From Monoplex corrugatus (Eukaryota; Mollusca; Gastropoda; Littorinimorpha; Ranellidae), in NCBI GenBank assembly GCA_030674185.1, contig JAPXFY010000022.1:37419040-37483039 (forward strand): a stretch of DNA of 64,000 bases, written 5' to 3'. Of the stretch, positions 32,470 through 44,894 are shown in pieces (positions within the stretch are counted from its first letter, which is position 1; the number at the start of each line of letters is the position of its first letter). Both the position numbers and the translations under genes were made by a program. Below the pieces are notes generated by a model. The model had not been told where the DNA came from, searched no databases, and worked only from the letters and a program-made list of their open reading frames with translations.

Positions 32470-32850
32470 AAACAAAACACAAATGCACTATGATTCATGA
32501 TTCAGTATCTGGCCCCAAGGAACAATAAACGTGATACAATATAACACAACATAAGCAAGATACTGCCATTTATATTATGTAGGACCTTAAAGAAGCCAAT
32601 CAAAAGATAACCTTTATGAATAAATTTGGGGGTGGGGTGGGAATAAACAAGATGCATTTATCAGTGATTTGAAAAGAACCATTATTAAACAATAGTGACA
32701 AAAAATATAGATAACAGTGAACATACGTGTGTAAAGTATAATTCATCATCATACTTGTAAACATGTTTTTTTTTAAAAATTAGCCCGTGTGTGTGAGTAT
32801 ACATGTGTGCGTGTGCAAATGTGTGTGTTGGGGGAGGTGAGTATGTGAGA
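32470..32850. other. Unassigned AT-rich sequence
   Basis: No recognised feature before the GT tract. Confidence 0.4.
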
Positions 32851-32854
32851 GAGA

Positions 32855-33050
<196 letters not shown>

Positions 33051-33084
33051 GCACATGCATGATTTGAAGGAACCTTTATCAAAC

Positions 33085-33406
33085 AAGTGTGAGAAAAGGA
33101 ACTAATAACCAACATTATGTCGGTGAAACTGAACGCCCCCTTCAGAAGAGACTAACAGAACACAAGAGGGACTCTTCTCCAGTAGGAGCTCACCTACACG
33201 CCGAAAAACATCAATTCAGTGCGGACAATGTCAACATCCTGGACAGAGAAAATAAGTGGTTCCAGCGAGGAGTCAAGGAGGCCATCTACATCGCAGCCAC
33301 CAACCCCCCGCTCAACAGGGACCGGGGCCGTTACACCCTGCCCCCGGTGTACCATTCTCTGATTCGATCTCGTGAACTGGGTTCATCCCATGTTCGCGAG
33401 ATCTGA
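33085..33406 (+). pseudogene. Penelope-like element fragment: GIY-YIG endonuclease domain
   Basis: Open frame ending in TGA at 33404-33406. It reads HYVGETERPLQKRLTEHKR, then HLHAEKHQF, NVNILDRENKWFQRGVKEAI, PPLNRDRGRYTLPPVYHSL. YVG plus the spaced Arg (RLTEH), the Glu in KEAIY and the Asn in LNRD match the GIY-YIG nuclease at the C terminus of Penelope-like retroelements. The reverse transcriptase is absent, so this is a 5'-truncated copy. Downstream is a hammerhead-like core. Confidence 0.88.
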
Positions 33407-33436
33407 GTAGAGATTCACGCAGACAGCATTAGAGCG

Positions 33437-33486
33437 CTGACGAAGATGGCGAGAACGCCATCGAAAGCTACGGAACTGTGAGTAGC
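33437..33486 (+). ncRNA. Hammerhead-ribozyme-like core downstream of the Penelope fragment
   Basis: CTGACGA at 33437-33443, a 7-bp stem GATGGCG/CGCCATC with AGAA loop (33445-33462), GAAA at 33463-33466, then a 5-bp stem GCTAC/GTAGC (33467-33471 with 33482-33486). This is the order of a type I hammerhead (CUGANGA, stem II, GAAA, stem III). The base after stem III is G where a cleavable motif would need U, and stem I is not clear, so this copy is probably inactive. Confidence 0.55.
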
Positions 33487-33489
33487 GAT

Positions 33490-34310
33490 TTTTACACTGT
33501 TGGGAGACCTTGTTCTTCAAAATTGGTAGCATTATGAACTAATAATGGTAAGCAGATGTATATAACGAACCATCATTCTTATCATTACATAAAGTGTTCA
33601 AAAGACAGGTGTGTGTGTGTGTGTGCATGTGCGCATACCTGTGTGCGTGCGTGTGTATAGGGGTGTGCATTCAGTTTTGAAGGAACCCTTATTAGACAAC
33701 CGAGATAAACAGGAGAGAGAGAGAAATCTGTCTGCAGGATTCCCGTTATGTCATGTTCTGCAAGGCAAGATAAGCACTAATCTCAAGAGGAAAAAAATCA
33801 CAATCTTAGATTTAACAACATATCCTTTTTTTCCATTTTGTGTAAGAGCAGCATAATCACTGAGGATTCAGTTCTCAGAAAATCAAGAGTTTAGTCGTAA
33901 CTCTCAATATGATTTATAAAACAACTACAATTTAATTCAGTTGGTGATATCTGAAGAACAACAAAAATTATTAAAGTGTACATTCGTTTTCCACAATGAC
34001 GTAAAAAAAAAAACATGTGAAAAGGTTGGGCTACTTCCAATTACCTATTTTGATGAAAATCAGAATCCCGAGCACATCAGCATAAAACATGATACAAATA
34101 CAAATTCTAACAAAAACATAAGTTAAGGGACTATTTCTCTGCAATACTTGTTTCAACTATAAATGACCTTTCTAACCTTGTAAAGATATTGTATAATATA
34201 TCCATTGATGACTGAGTAAATTACAGCTGGGGTCTTTGGCGTTAGTGGTTCATAGGAGTTGTCACTGAGGGGACACGGAGGCAAACTCCTTAACGGGGGG
34301 AGAAGTAGGG
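33490..34310. other. Unassigned AT-rich sequence
   Basis: A short GT-rich stretch at 33609-33660, otherwise no recognisable gene or repeat. Confidence 0.4.
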
Positions 34311-34314
34311 TGAA

Positions 34315-37300
34315 GCTGTCTCCATGACAGAGCTGTTGAGACACTGTCTCTGTATGAAGCTTGGTGGGAGAGTGGGAGGGAGTCTTGTCATGAGGAGTGG
34401 AGGGGGGGTCTCACTCTGTCTCCATGATGGAGCTGTTGGGGGGTGGGAGGGTGGGGGTGGTCATGTCTCCATGATGGAGCTGTTGGGTGGGTGGGGGGGA
34501 GAGGTGGGGTGCTCATGTCTCCATGATGGAGCTGTGGGGGGTGTAGTCTGGGGGTTGGGGGAGCTCACTGCTCCATGATGGAGCTGTGTGGAGGTGCTCA
34601 TGTCTCCATGATGAGCTGTTGGGGGGGTGCTCACTGTCTCCATGATGGAGCTGTTGTGGGGGGGGGAGCCCGATGGAGCTGTTGGGGGGGGGGGGTGCTC
34701 CGTTCCATGATGGAGGCTGGTTGGGGGGGGGGGGTGCTCACTGTCTCCATGGAGCTGTTGGGGGGTGTGGGGGGGATGGGTGCTCATTGTCTCATGATGG
34801 AGCTGTCGGGTGGGGGGGGGGGGGGGGTGCTCATTTCCATGATGGAGCTGTTGGGGGGGGGGGAGTGCTCACTGTCTCCATGATTGGGCTTGTCTTGTGG
34901 GGGGGGGGGGTGCTCACTGCTCTCCATGATGGAGCTGTTGGGGGTAGGGAGCTGTTGCGGGTGGTGCTGTCTCATGAGGAGCGTGCCGGGGTGCTCACGT
35001 CTCCATGATGGAGCTGTTGCGGGGGTGCTCATGTCTCCATGATGGAGCTGTTGGGGGGGGGGGGGGGGTGCTCACTGTCTCCATGATGGAGCTGTTGCGG
35101 GGGTGTCACGTCTCCATGATGGAGCTGTTGCGGGGGGTGCTCACAGTCTCATTGGAGCTGTTGGGGGGGGGGGTGCTCACGGTCTCCATGATGGAGCTGT
35201 TGGGGGGGGTGCTCAGTCTCCATGATGGAGCTGTTGCGGGGGTGTCACGTCCAGGGAGGTGGGGGGGGGTGCTCACGGTCTCCATGATGGAGCTGTTGCG
35301 GGGGGGTGCCATGCTCCATGATGGAGCTGTTGCGGGGGGTGTTCACGTCTCCATGATGGAGCTGTTGGGGGGGGGGGGGTGCTCACGTCTCCATGATGGA
35401 GCTGTTGCGGGGGGGGGTGCTCACGTCTCCATGATGGAGCTGTTGCCGGGGGTGCTCACGTCTCCATGATGGAGCTGTTGGGGGGGGTGCTCACTGTCTC
35501 CATGATGGAGCTGTTGGGGGGGGGGTGCTCACTGTCTCCATGATGGAGCTGTTGCCGGGGGTGCTCCAGTCTCCATGATGGAGCTGTTGCCGGGGGGTGC
35601 TCACAGTCTCCATGATGGAGCTGTTGGGGGGGGGTGCTCACGTCTCCATGATGGAGCTGTTGCCGGGGTGCACAGTCTCCATGATGGAGCTGTTGCCGGG
35701 GGGTGCTCACAGTCTCCATGATGGAGCTGTTGCCGGGGGGTGCTCACGTCTCCATGATGGAGCTGTTGCGGGGGGGGTGCTCACGTCTCCATGATGGAGC
35801 TGTTGCGGGGGTGCTCACAGTCTCCATGATGGAGCTGTTGGGGGGTGCTCACAGTCTCCATGATGGAGCTGTTGCCGGGGTGCTCACGTCTCCATGATGG
35901 AGCTGTTGCCGGGGGTGCTCACAGTCTCCATGATGGAGCTGTTGGGGGGGTTCACAGTCTCCATGATGGAGCTGTTGCCGGGGGTGCTGTCACAGTCTCC
36001 ATGATGGAGCTGTTGCCGGGGGTGCTCACAGTCTCCATGATGGAGCTGTTTGCCGGGGGTGCTCACAGTCTCCATGATGGAGCTGTTGCCGGGGGTGCTC
36101 ACAGTCTCCATGATGGAGCTGTTGCCGGGGGTGCTCACAGTCTCCATGATGGAGCTGTTGCCGGGGGTGCTCACAGTCTCCATGATGGAGCTGTTGCCGG
36201 GGGTGCTCACAGTCTCCATGATGGAGCTGTTGGCCGGGGGGTGCTCACAGTCTCCATGATGGAGCTGTTGCCGGGGGTGCTCACAGTCTCCATGATGGAG
36301 CTGTTGTGGGGGGGGGGGTGCTCACGTCTCTCCATGATGGAGCTGTTGGCGGGGGTGGTGCTCACGTCTCCATGATGACTGTTGGGTAGTTCGGGCTGTG
36401 GGGGGGTGCTCACAGTCTCCATGATGGAGCTGTTGGCGGGGGGTGCTCAGTCTCCATGATGGAGCTGTTGCGGGGTGTCACGTCTCCATGATGGAGTGTT
36501 GGGGGGTGCTCACAAGTCTCCATGATGGAGCTGTTGGGGGGAGGGGGTGTGGGGGGTTCACAGTCTCCATGATGGAGCTGTTGGGGGGGGGGGGAGGAGT
36601 GCTCAGGTCACTCCCATGATGGAGCTGTTGGGGGGGGAGTGCTCACAGTCTCCATGATGGAGCTGTTGGGGGGTGGGGGAGTGGCGGTGCCAGTCTCCAT
36701 GATGGAGCTGTTGGGGGGGGGGGAGTGGGTGCACAGTCTCCATGATGGAGCTGTTGGGGGGGGGAGTGCTCACAGTCTCCATGATGGAGCTGTTGGGGGG
36801 GGTGGGAGTGCTGCCAGTCTCCATGATGGAGCTGTTGGGGGGGGGGGGAGTGCTCACAGTTCTCCATGATGGAGCTGTTGGGGGGGGGGGGGGAGTGGCT
36901 CACAGTCTCCATGATGGAGCTGTTGGGGGGGGGGGGGGAGTGCTCACGTCTCCATGATGGAGCTGTTGGTGGGGGGTGGGGGGAGGATGCTCACAGGTCT
37001 CCATGATGGAGCTGTTGGGGGGGGGGGTGGTGCTCACAGTCTCCATGATGGAGCTGTTGGGGGGGGGGGGGGGAGTGCTCACGTCTCCATGATGGAGCTG
37101 TTGGGGGGGGGGTGTGCTCACAGTCTCCATGATGGAGCTGTTGGGGGGGGGCGCGGTGAGTTGATGGAGCTGTTGGGGGAGCTCACTTGTCTCCATGATG
37201 GAGCTGTTGGGATGTTAGATGGGTGTGTGTGTGCTCATACTGTTCTCCACGATGGAGCTGTTGGGGGGAGTCTCACTCTGTCTCCATGATGGAGCTGTTG

Positions 37301-37625
37301 GGGTGTGTGTGTGCTCATTCTGTCTCCAGGATCGAGGGGGCTGTTGGGGGGAGTGCTCACTCTTCTCATGATGGAGCTGTTTGGGGTGGTGGGGGGTGAG
37401 GGGGGGGAGTGCCTGTGTGTTGGTGCTCATTCTGTCTCCAGGATCGAGCTGTTGGGGGGGTTGCTCACTGTTTCCATGACGGAGCTGTTGAGGGGAGGTG
37501 CAGTGCTCACTGTCTCCACAATGGAGCTGTTAGGGGGGGGGGGAGTGCTCACAGTCTCTACGATGGAGCTGTTATGGGGCGGGGGGGAGTGCTCACTCAA
37601 TCTCCATGATGGAGCCATTATCAGT
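34315..37625. repeat. 3.3-kb G-rich minisatellite, about 85 units of 35-42 bp
   Basis: Units read GTGCTCACAGTCTCCATGAT then GGAGCTGTTG, followed by a run of G or by CCGGGGG. Every unit contains the palindrome CTCCATGATGGAG. The G run varies from about 4 to 18 bases; units with TTGCCGGGGG are concentrated at 35420-36290 and long G runs at both ends. Open frames within it are repeat artefacts. Confidence 0.97.
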
Positions 37626-37644
37626 GGGAGGCTTCATAAGCAGT

Positions 37645-37870
37645 GTCCTCAGTAAACTCGATCAGATCAAGTTCTGCTGAACTCCACTGAAGTAAGTAAC
37701 CATGCAGCCATGAAGGGTCTGCTCTGGTGAGTGGCTCCACTGTGGCTCGACACTGCTGGTTCCCAGGGGGTCTCTGGCACTGGAGCTTCGGCTGAATAAA
37801 ATTGGGGAGCTGGTGGTGTGCTGCACAGCCGGAGTATGTGGTGAGGGACCAACGCTGTTGAAGCCGCTCA
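37645..37870. repeat. Dispersed repeat R3, copy 1
   Basis: GATCAGATCAAGTTCTGCTG, TGGTGAGTGGCTCC and GGTGTGCTGCACAGCCGG are matched in order, with divergence, at 39705-39905. Class unknown. Confidence 0.55.
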
Positions 37871-37879
37871 GAAGATGGG

Positions 37880-38105
37880 GCATAAACATATTTTAAGCAA
37901 AAAAAGTTTCTCTGAACTGATATTTAATTATATTTCAAGCAAAAAATGTGTCTATGAGCTTACATTTAATTATATTTTAAGGAAAAAAAGTGGGTCTATG
38001 AGCCAGTATTTTAATCATATTTTCAGAAAACAAATGTGTCTATAAGCTTACATTTAATTACATTTTAAGAAAAAAAGGATCTATTAGCTTACATCTAAAG
38101 CACCT
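37880..38105. repeat. ~65-bp minisatellite, 4 units
   Basis: Units contain TTTAATTATATTTCAAGC and TGTGTCTATGAGCTTACA. Confidence 0.8.
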
Positions 38106-38334
38106 ACATACGTTATCAGATTTCTATATTGAAAAAGCAAAGTGAAGGTATTACTTATGATATTACTTGTATGCTACTGAAGCTCTGCAGAATACATGAA
38201 CAAAAAAATTTTAAAAAGGTTGTAATGCACTTCTGGTTAAATCACAAGTTATCAAGTTCATTGTGAAATTTAGTAAACATATTTGAACTTACTTGCACGT
38301 ATGCACTGGCATCTGTAAGTAAGTAAATGAGAGA

Positions 38335-38399
38335 CTGAGAGAGAGAGAGGGAGAGGGAGAGGGAGAGAGAGTTGTGTGCTTTAGTGCATACATACATAC

Positions 38400-38464
<65 letters not shown>

Positions 38465-38525
38465 ATATATATATATGTGTGTGTGTATGTGTGTGTGTGT
38501 GTGTGTGTACATATATATATATTAT
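38335..38525. repeat. Compound GA / TA / GT microsatellite
   Basis: GAGAGGGAGAG run, then ATATATAC-type repeat, then TGTGTG and ATATAT. Confidence 0.93.
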
Positions 38526-39105
38526 TCATTTGAAAAATGACCTAACTGTAGGGCTCTACTGTTTCTGAAACCAACTACTCTACGCATGTTTCACAAAATG
38601 TACAATCGTCTTTTCATCAACAGCTGTTTTGTTTATTTTATTTTTTAAAAATCAAATTCAAACAGAGAAGACACAGATAAATAACAACACCAGTACATCC
38701 ACAAAATCCCTCCAATACCTCGTCACCAAATCTGTACAGAACATCATCACAGTTTGTGTATACACGATAATTTACAAGATGGAACATTGGCGGCGCAAAC
38801 GACAAACCATACACACAATTTAACACTTCGCCTGAACAAAAATTCAGTCTTCATTCGGACACACAATTCACTCACTTCTGCACCAAGAACAGTGGTGAGA
38901 AAGACGAACCTGGACAGTGCATAAGGAAACAAGAAAGTTGTGATAATTACATACACAAGAAAAAATCAAATCGTACAGAAAGAGAGTCGATCAAATTTTT
39001 GCTTCTACAGTCATGACCGACACCACACTGTAACATTCAAGATGCAAAGGAATGCAGATGCATAGCCCACTCTTTCAAGATGGAAAGATACAATGAAAAT
39101 TCCAT
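38526..39105. other. Unassigned sequence
   Basis: No exon or known repeat seen. Confidence 0.4.
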
Positions 39106-39108
39106 TAA

Positions 39109-39110
<2 letters not shown>

Positions 39111-39165
<55 letters not shown>
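39111..39165. repeat. (CA)n microsatellite
   Basis: Pure CA repeat. Confidence 0.95.
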
Positions 39166-39168
<3 letters not shown>

Positions 39169-39371
39169 CAAAAAACACCCTGCTTCAAAAAGACTTTCAC
39201 AGATCTACTTAAAACCAACTTGTAAAAATAACATGGAAATACTTGAAGGAAAGCTACCCCCAAATTTCGAAGTACCTCTTCTCGAAAGAAAGATGATTTC
39301 CACAATATTCCTTCTTTAAAAAAACTTCTACTGCAAGCAAGAGATGAGTACAACCTAATCAGTGATCACAA

Positions 39372-39425
39372 ATTAACCCCTTAGTTTTCACTCCCACAGC
39401 CTGTCCATAAGTGCAAAAACTTATT
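39372..39425. mobile_element. Palindromic TTAA MITE, left-half remnant
   Basis: TTAACCCCTTAGTTTTCACTC, CACAGCCTGTCC, GTGCAAAAACTTATT; the other half is missing. Confidence 0.55.
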
Positions 39426-39429
39426 AAAA

Positions 39430-39905
39430 CATGTTCATGATGCAGTAGTTGTGGGTTAAACCCTTGGTGGGACCACAGCAATTTTATGCCTGCTGGTCAG
39501 TTCTTTTGACAGAGCTAAGGACTCAAGATCTGACATCTCAGCCTGCAACATTACAAACAGGCTTTTGATGCCCACCTTAACATTTCCATCATTCTGCTCA
39601 TGTCAGCTTAGTGTTTCAAAGGTTCTTCTACCTCCCCCTCCAAACACACACACGCACAGGTTTCTCTTTCCCAGTGACAATATTCATCAGGATCGACACA
39701 AGGACAGTATCCTTAATTAGCTGGATCAGAACATACACTGTTGAACTCTACCCAAGAGACCAACCAGCAGTGCAGGGCATCCTTCTGCCGTTCTGGTGGG
39801 TGGCCCCATGGGGACTTGACATTCCTATTATGGAGACTAATGACTGAATTTGAATTTGGTGGTGTGTTGTAGTACCGGAATAAGCAGCGCAGAATCCACG
39901 CCATT
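39430..39905. repeat. Dispersed repeats R2 (39430-39625) and R3 (39705-39905)
   Basis: R2 here includes GGACTCAAGATCTGACATC, TTTCCATCATTCTG and a possible B-box-like GGTTAAACCC. R3 includes GGATCAGAACATACACTG and TGGTGGGTGGCCCC. Non-coding. Confidence 0.55.
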
Positions 39906-40515
39906 GATGCCACACACAAATTAGGACAAACAAAAAGAATGCTTTTCAGTAAATAAACAAAATAATCAACACAAGGAACATTTGTGTCTAAAAGATACTG
40001 GAATATACCATCCCACAGTTTTGGACAGTAATGTTTTTCTTTCCCCCTCTCTCCCCTCTCAAAAAAGGACCAAAAGTTTTAGCAACCCTTTTGAATACGA
40101 AAAAAGAGACGCGCGCACGAAAAAACCATCTTAATCAAAATAACTTTCCCCTGTGTACAAAGTTCAAGGACACAAGGATGACCAAAGACAAATAAAGTTA
40201 CATGTAACAGATGGTGATACAGATTACACTAATGTTTGCACTCAGATTTTCATCGTCATTCAAAACACTTGTAGGACGATAATTCAGAATTTCTAGAAAC
40301 ATTCAAAACATTTACAGAATGATTTCTGGAAACAGTCAAAATATTTACAGAGTGATAAATCTTATCCGCACAATTTTGGAATACAGAGAATGAATGGCAA
40401 ACCACTATCTCTTTGATCAGCACACTCTTAAAATCATCTTTCAAAATATGTTGCGATACACAGGATTAGTGTTATACCATAAAAGAATGGAAAATTATCT
40501 CCCTTTGTCTCACAC
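39906..40515. other. Unassigned AT-rich sequence
   Basis: Short repeated CAGTCAAAATATTTACAGA motifs near 40290-40360; nothing else recognised. Confidence 0.4.
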
Positions 40516-40534
40516 ACGCACACACACACACACA

Positions 40535-40844
40535 CACACGCCAGGAAAAAATACCTCCAAGTCAGTAGTGGGACGACCATCCCCAACCAAACGGTCGCAG
40601 GAGGCACTCACACACATACAAGTGCAGGCGTGTGCATACATACACACAAACACACACACACAAGCACGCACACACACACCCACATCAAAACACCAAGAAA
40701 GACAACCTTCAAATCAATACTGGAGCGACCATCCCCAACCAAATGGGTCGCAGGTGGCACACACACATACACACGCACGCCAGGAAAAGTTACCTCCAAG
40801 TCAGTAGTGGGGCGACCGTCCCCAAACAAAAGGGTCACAGGTGG

Positions 40845-40907
<63 letters not shown>

Positions 40908-40950
40908 GACACATCACACACAATCACAAACACCAGGAAAGACAACCCAT
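40535..40950. repeat. ~110-120-bp tandem repeat interleaved with CA tracts
   Basis: CGCCAGGAAAA, ACCTCCAAGTCAGTAGTGGG, CGACCATCCCCAACCAAA and GGTCGCAGG occur three times, at about 40540, 40690 and 40780, each followed by CA-rich sequence. Pure (CA)n at 40850-40905. Confidence 0.85.
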
Positions 40951-41027
40951 CCCTAGCACACACTTACATATACATCCTCATATGCATCACACAGCAGTTG
41001 TATGTTGAAGTTGTCAACAGACCCACT

Positions 41028-41275
<248 letters not shown>

Positions 41276-41339
41276 ACAAACACAACCAACCAACCACAAA
41301 TCAAACCTCACGAGAGAAAAAAGTAAAACATTAAACGAT

Positions 41340-41532
41340 GCAATGCGCACACATGCTTAACAGCTCATCCAACTTGAAACACACACACACACACAAACAC
41401 ACAAAGTACATAACTATCCTCACGGACACAACCAACCACAAATCAAACCTCAAGGGAGAAAACTAATACCTATCAAAATGATGCACTGTGCACACATACT
41501 TAACAGATCATCCAACTTGCAACACACACACA

Positions 41533-41618
<86 letters not shown>

Positions 41619-41665
41619 AGTACATTACATCACAGATCATCCAATGCGCGCGCACACACACACAT

Positions 41666-41705
<40 letters not shown>
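41340..41705. repeat. Two diverged copies of a ~130-bp unit plus (CA)n tracts
   Basis: AACAGCTCATCCAACTTG with ACAACCAACCACAAATCAAA blocks at about 41280-41370 and 41425-41520, followed by CA repeats to 41705. Confidence 0.75.
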
Positions 41706-41706
<1 letters not shown>

Positions 41707-41947
41707 TCATCACAAATCATGAACAACAATCGCAGCATAAACTTCTCAAGACCAAGGCCCGTACCTCCACAGGCACACACACACAGCTCTCTATCAACAT
41801 CAAAACTCTTCAACAAGCCGACCACACAGACCTTCCTCAAATCCAAAATCTTCCTAACCACCCTTACAGCTCTTCATCAACGTCACAACTGTCCCAAAGC
41901 AGACAACCAGTCGAAGGAATTGTCGTGGGATCCTGGCGGGAGGAAGA

Positions 41948-42072
41948 TCAACGGAGTGCATAGAGGATGAGCAGGATTAAGCAGACGGCAATGATGCTGC
42001 CTAGAATGATGGTATCCTTGCGTTTCTTCAGGTTGATCCGCTGCACCAGGCTGTTGATCACTGGGAACCGGT
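41948..42072 (-). CDS. GOSR1: GOSR1 (GS28) terminal exon: SNARE end and membrane anchor
   Basis: Golgi SNAP receptor complex member 1, a Qb-SNARE for ER-Golgi and intra-Golgi fusion. Minus-strand acceptor CCACAG at 42073-42074; the first two bases (AC) complete an Asn begun in the previous exon. The 40 residues begin RFPVINSLVQRINLKKRKDT, matching the end of the GOSR1 SNARE motif and the basic linker, and continue into a hydrophobic anchor (IILGSIIAVCLILLILYAL) ending at Arg and TGA (41948-41950). A tail-anchored C terminus is exactly what this protein needs. Confidence 0.96.
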
Positions 42073-42208
42073 CTGTGGTTTGGGTTAAGGGAATTTTGTA
42101 TAAATTTTGAATCTGTTCAAACAGGGTTCGCTACTCACATTTAATGTTACTTTGAGATCAATTCAAAGCCACTATGTGTATGTATGAGTGTGCAATAGAG
42201 GGTGAGTG

Positions 42209-42210
<2 letters not shown>

Positions 42211-42305
<95 letters not shown>

Positions 42306-42500
42306 TGTGTGTCTGTGTGTGTGTGTGTGTCTGTCTGTCTGGTGTGCATTTGTGTGTGTGTGTCTTTATGTGTGTGTCACTTCTTATGCCACACTAATAG
42401 CGATGGAATGTTGGACAATTTTCCACAATGCTATAATAATAATACATAGTAGTAGTAGTAATAATGATAATAATAATAATAATAACAACATTAATAATAA

Positions 42501-42532
<32 letters not shown>

Positions 42533-42545
42533 CGACAATGACGAT
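42211..42545. repeat. (GT)n microsatellite followed by AAT/GAT triplets
   Basis: GT repeat with one GG interruption near 42267, then ATAATAATA and GATGATGAT runs. Confidence 0.95.
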
Positions 42546-42605
42546 GGAAATAACAATCTTGATGCTATAGCGTTTCATCTAGGCCAGAGACTACATGATA
42601 TAGCT

Positions 42606-42815
42606 ATCATAATATATCCTACCATCAACCAGGCCTGAGAGATACAGACACTTGTCGGTCAGGACATTTTAACAACACGTCTTCCCAATGAGCCCACAAC
42701 ACGCTCAACTCTGGGTAGGAGCCGGTTGGGGCCAAAAAATCCCACAATGCTTTTTTGACAGGAGTGATGGGGTTCAAACCCACCACCTTCCAGTAGTTGG
42801 CTGCACCACAGACCA
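42606..42815 (-). mobile_element. tRNA-derived SINE family B, copy 2
   Basis: On the minus strand: tRNA-like head with B box GGTTTGAACCCC (42772-42783 region), then CCAACCGGCTCCTACCC, ATTGGGAAGAC, GTGTCTGTATCTCTCAGGCC. Same order as 15727-16010. Confidence 0.8.
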
Positions 42816-43014
42816 CAGGGGATTTTTAATCTGTTTGAAAAAGATTCACTGCATCCAAATCATTTCAAAGTTACTTTAAACTTGATTCAAAACAACTTAA
42901 TTCCATTGGGAAAATTTGGATCTGATCAATAATAAGTAAAATTAATAAACAAATAAACGAAAATGTGACATACTATGGAAGCAATGGTCATTACACAAAT
43001 CATGCATGATACCC

Positions 43015-43585
43015 TTATTGTTATTTGTATTTTTGTTTTAAGCCCAGCCGACTGCGTAGAGCCATATCAGGGTTGTAATCATTTCAATACATACACAATA
43101 CTTCAACAGGGCAAAAAAAAGGAAAAGAAAATCAAGTATACATATCAATGCATTCGCGCACACAATCCAAGGAGATGATGCCCCTGGTGCCAACCACTTC
43201 ATCTATGCCATCGCACAGGGGATCCAAAAAACATATCCGAATAAAAATTTAAACATAACTAAGGAGACAAACATATAAAAATGGGCCTAAATGACCTAAA
43301 ATTGCTTCTGCACATCTGTTCCCTACAGCCAAAAATGCACTTTATACATGTACCAAATTATCAATTTAAGAAAAAGTATGTAAGACTTTATCAAACACAT
43401 ACAGGTGAATGAACTAGCAAGGCAGAAAATAATAGGAAGAAATGACAGAAAGCAAAGGAACAAGGCAGAAACAGAGTGACAGAACAGGAAATTTCTAGCA
43501 CAGAATTTCCGGGTGGGGATAGTATTTATATATTTATATATTTATTTTAGCCCCTGACATCCCCAAGGGGTGGGAGAGGGGTGAG
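43015..43585 (-). mobile_element. R1 retroposon, minus copy with 11-bp target-site duplication
   Basis: Flanked by perfect GCATGATACCC at 43004-43014 and 43586-43596. Tail TTATTGTTATTTGTATTTTTG lies at the left, and the GC-rich 5' end at the right (CATCCCCAAGGGGTGGGAG). Confidence 0.87.
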
Positions 43586-43599
43586 GCATGATACCCATG

Positions 43600-44880
43600 C
43601 AGACATAAACCCTATGCCCTAGAAAGTCTTGATGTTTTATTACCTAGCATACTGGCATCATACGACCATTAACACACAAAAACTGAAATATCAGAGAATC
43701 ACAAGCCCAGACAAAGGATACTGGCCAAACTGTTGACTCTCTGTGTGATGGTGTTCAGCACCTTGTTCTGACTGGTCAGGTTCTCTTTGGTCGCTATGGC
43801 AATGCTGAAACACAACCACACAACACAATGTCAACTCCTCAGTCTTCACAGAACAAAGAACAAAAGCACCAAGTATATAACAACATAATGACGACATGGT
43901 TGAAACTCCTGAAAACTGATCCGATTGAAATGAGGCCAGGGTCCAGGGGCCGCCTAGACCTCAGCGGGGTATAAGAACAGAGCCCTGTTTGGGGAGGGGG
44001 GGGGGGGCTTTTTTTTTTTTGCATTTTGGTTGACTTTCCTGCATAGAAAAAGCTCTGCAGCAGTGTTAAAGTGTCAAGTGTCCAGATGAAAAGAACACAC
44101 ACACCCCCCCCCCCACACCCCCAACCAGTACCCACCTACTCTTCCATCTATCCTGTTTTCCAATCTAATAACTCAATCAAGTCGCAGTCTTCAGGGTCAT
44201 TCTGCTCCCTCAATTCGGAGGATTTTTAGCACATTTCAAAAACATATAGAAAAACAACCAAATAAAGTAGACAAAGTAAAGTGATACAGAAAGACCAGGA
44301 TTAGATCTTTACAAATAATCTTACTTTATTTATGGTATTCCGTGTACTTGTAAATGATGAGGTATCCAAATAGGTATCCAAAGGGGGGTAATTTTTTTTT
44401 TTGGATGGATATGAACACACACTGTGAAACAGTTTTAGAAACAGTTTTAGATGAAGTCCAGAACATGATTTCCATGCCATGGATGTTTCAAATCACAAGA
44501 TTACTGGTAGTTGTCACTTTTTGCATACAGTTGCATCAGAGCACAAAATATTTACAGAATTGTGAGGTTCGACTTGCTTTTACTTGACGCCATTTGTGAA
44601 ATTCGCATGTCACGGGTAGCGCTGAAAAAAGGCTACTGTTGTCTTTGTTTCACATTGCCACAAACGGTCTAAGGTAAATAAATGCTGTAAACATACCCTA
44701 GTTTCGGTTCCCAGTGAGTTTTCACTATAACTAACGCTTCTGACGTAAAAAAAACAACGAATGTCCGCCGTCGATAAATCAACGTCGCGTATCCAAGCAG
44801 TAAACGGAAGTGACGGAGATTTTCTTCCGGTACGAAGCGATTGAGTTAATTGATGAAATACTTAAGCAAATCTGGTGGAA
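43600..44880. other. GOSR1 introns around the 83-bp exon
   Basis: Apart from the exon at 43722-43804, this stretch has poly-G/C runs (43995-44010, 44104-44113) and otherwise unremarkable AT-rich sequence. Confidence 0.5.
43722..43804 (-). CDS. GOSR1: GOSR1 exon: first half of the SNARE motif
   Basis: Acceptor TTTCAG at 43805-43806 and donor GTATCC at 43720-43721. One base completes a Ser from the previous exon, then 27 codons IAIATKENLTSQNKVLNTIT QRVNSLA and one base of the next Asn. Matches the ISIAMATKENMTSQ region of animal GOSR1. Exon length 83 bp and phases fit both neighbours. Confidence 0.95.
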
Positions 44881-44894
44881 AACTGAATTCACGT

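Larger units (their letters stand above)
42073..43721. other. GOSR1 last intron
   Basis: Holds (GT)n (about 42211-42345), TAA/GAT triplets (42436-42540), the SINE-B copy, and an R1 retroposon. AT-rich otherwise. Confidence 0.85.

Noticed and set aside
34315..37625. CRISPR-like array
   Set aside because: Units have no constant repeat plus unique spacer pattern; whole units repeat, and the sequence is animal nuclear DNA.
34324..37655. Many open frames with HDGAVGG or METVSTP repeats
   Set aside because: They are tandem-repeat artefacts; frame changes at every G-run length change and no unit has a plausible start or domain.
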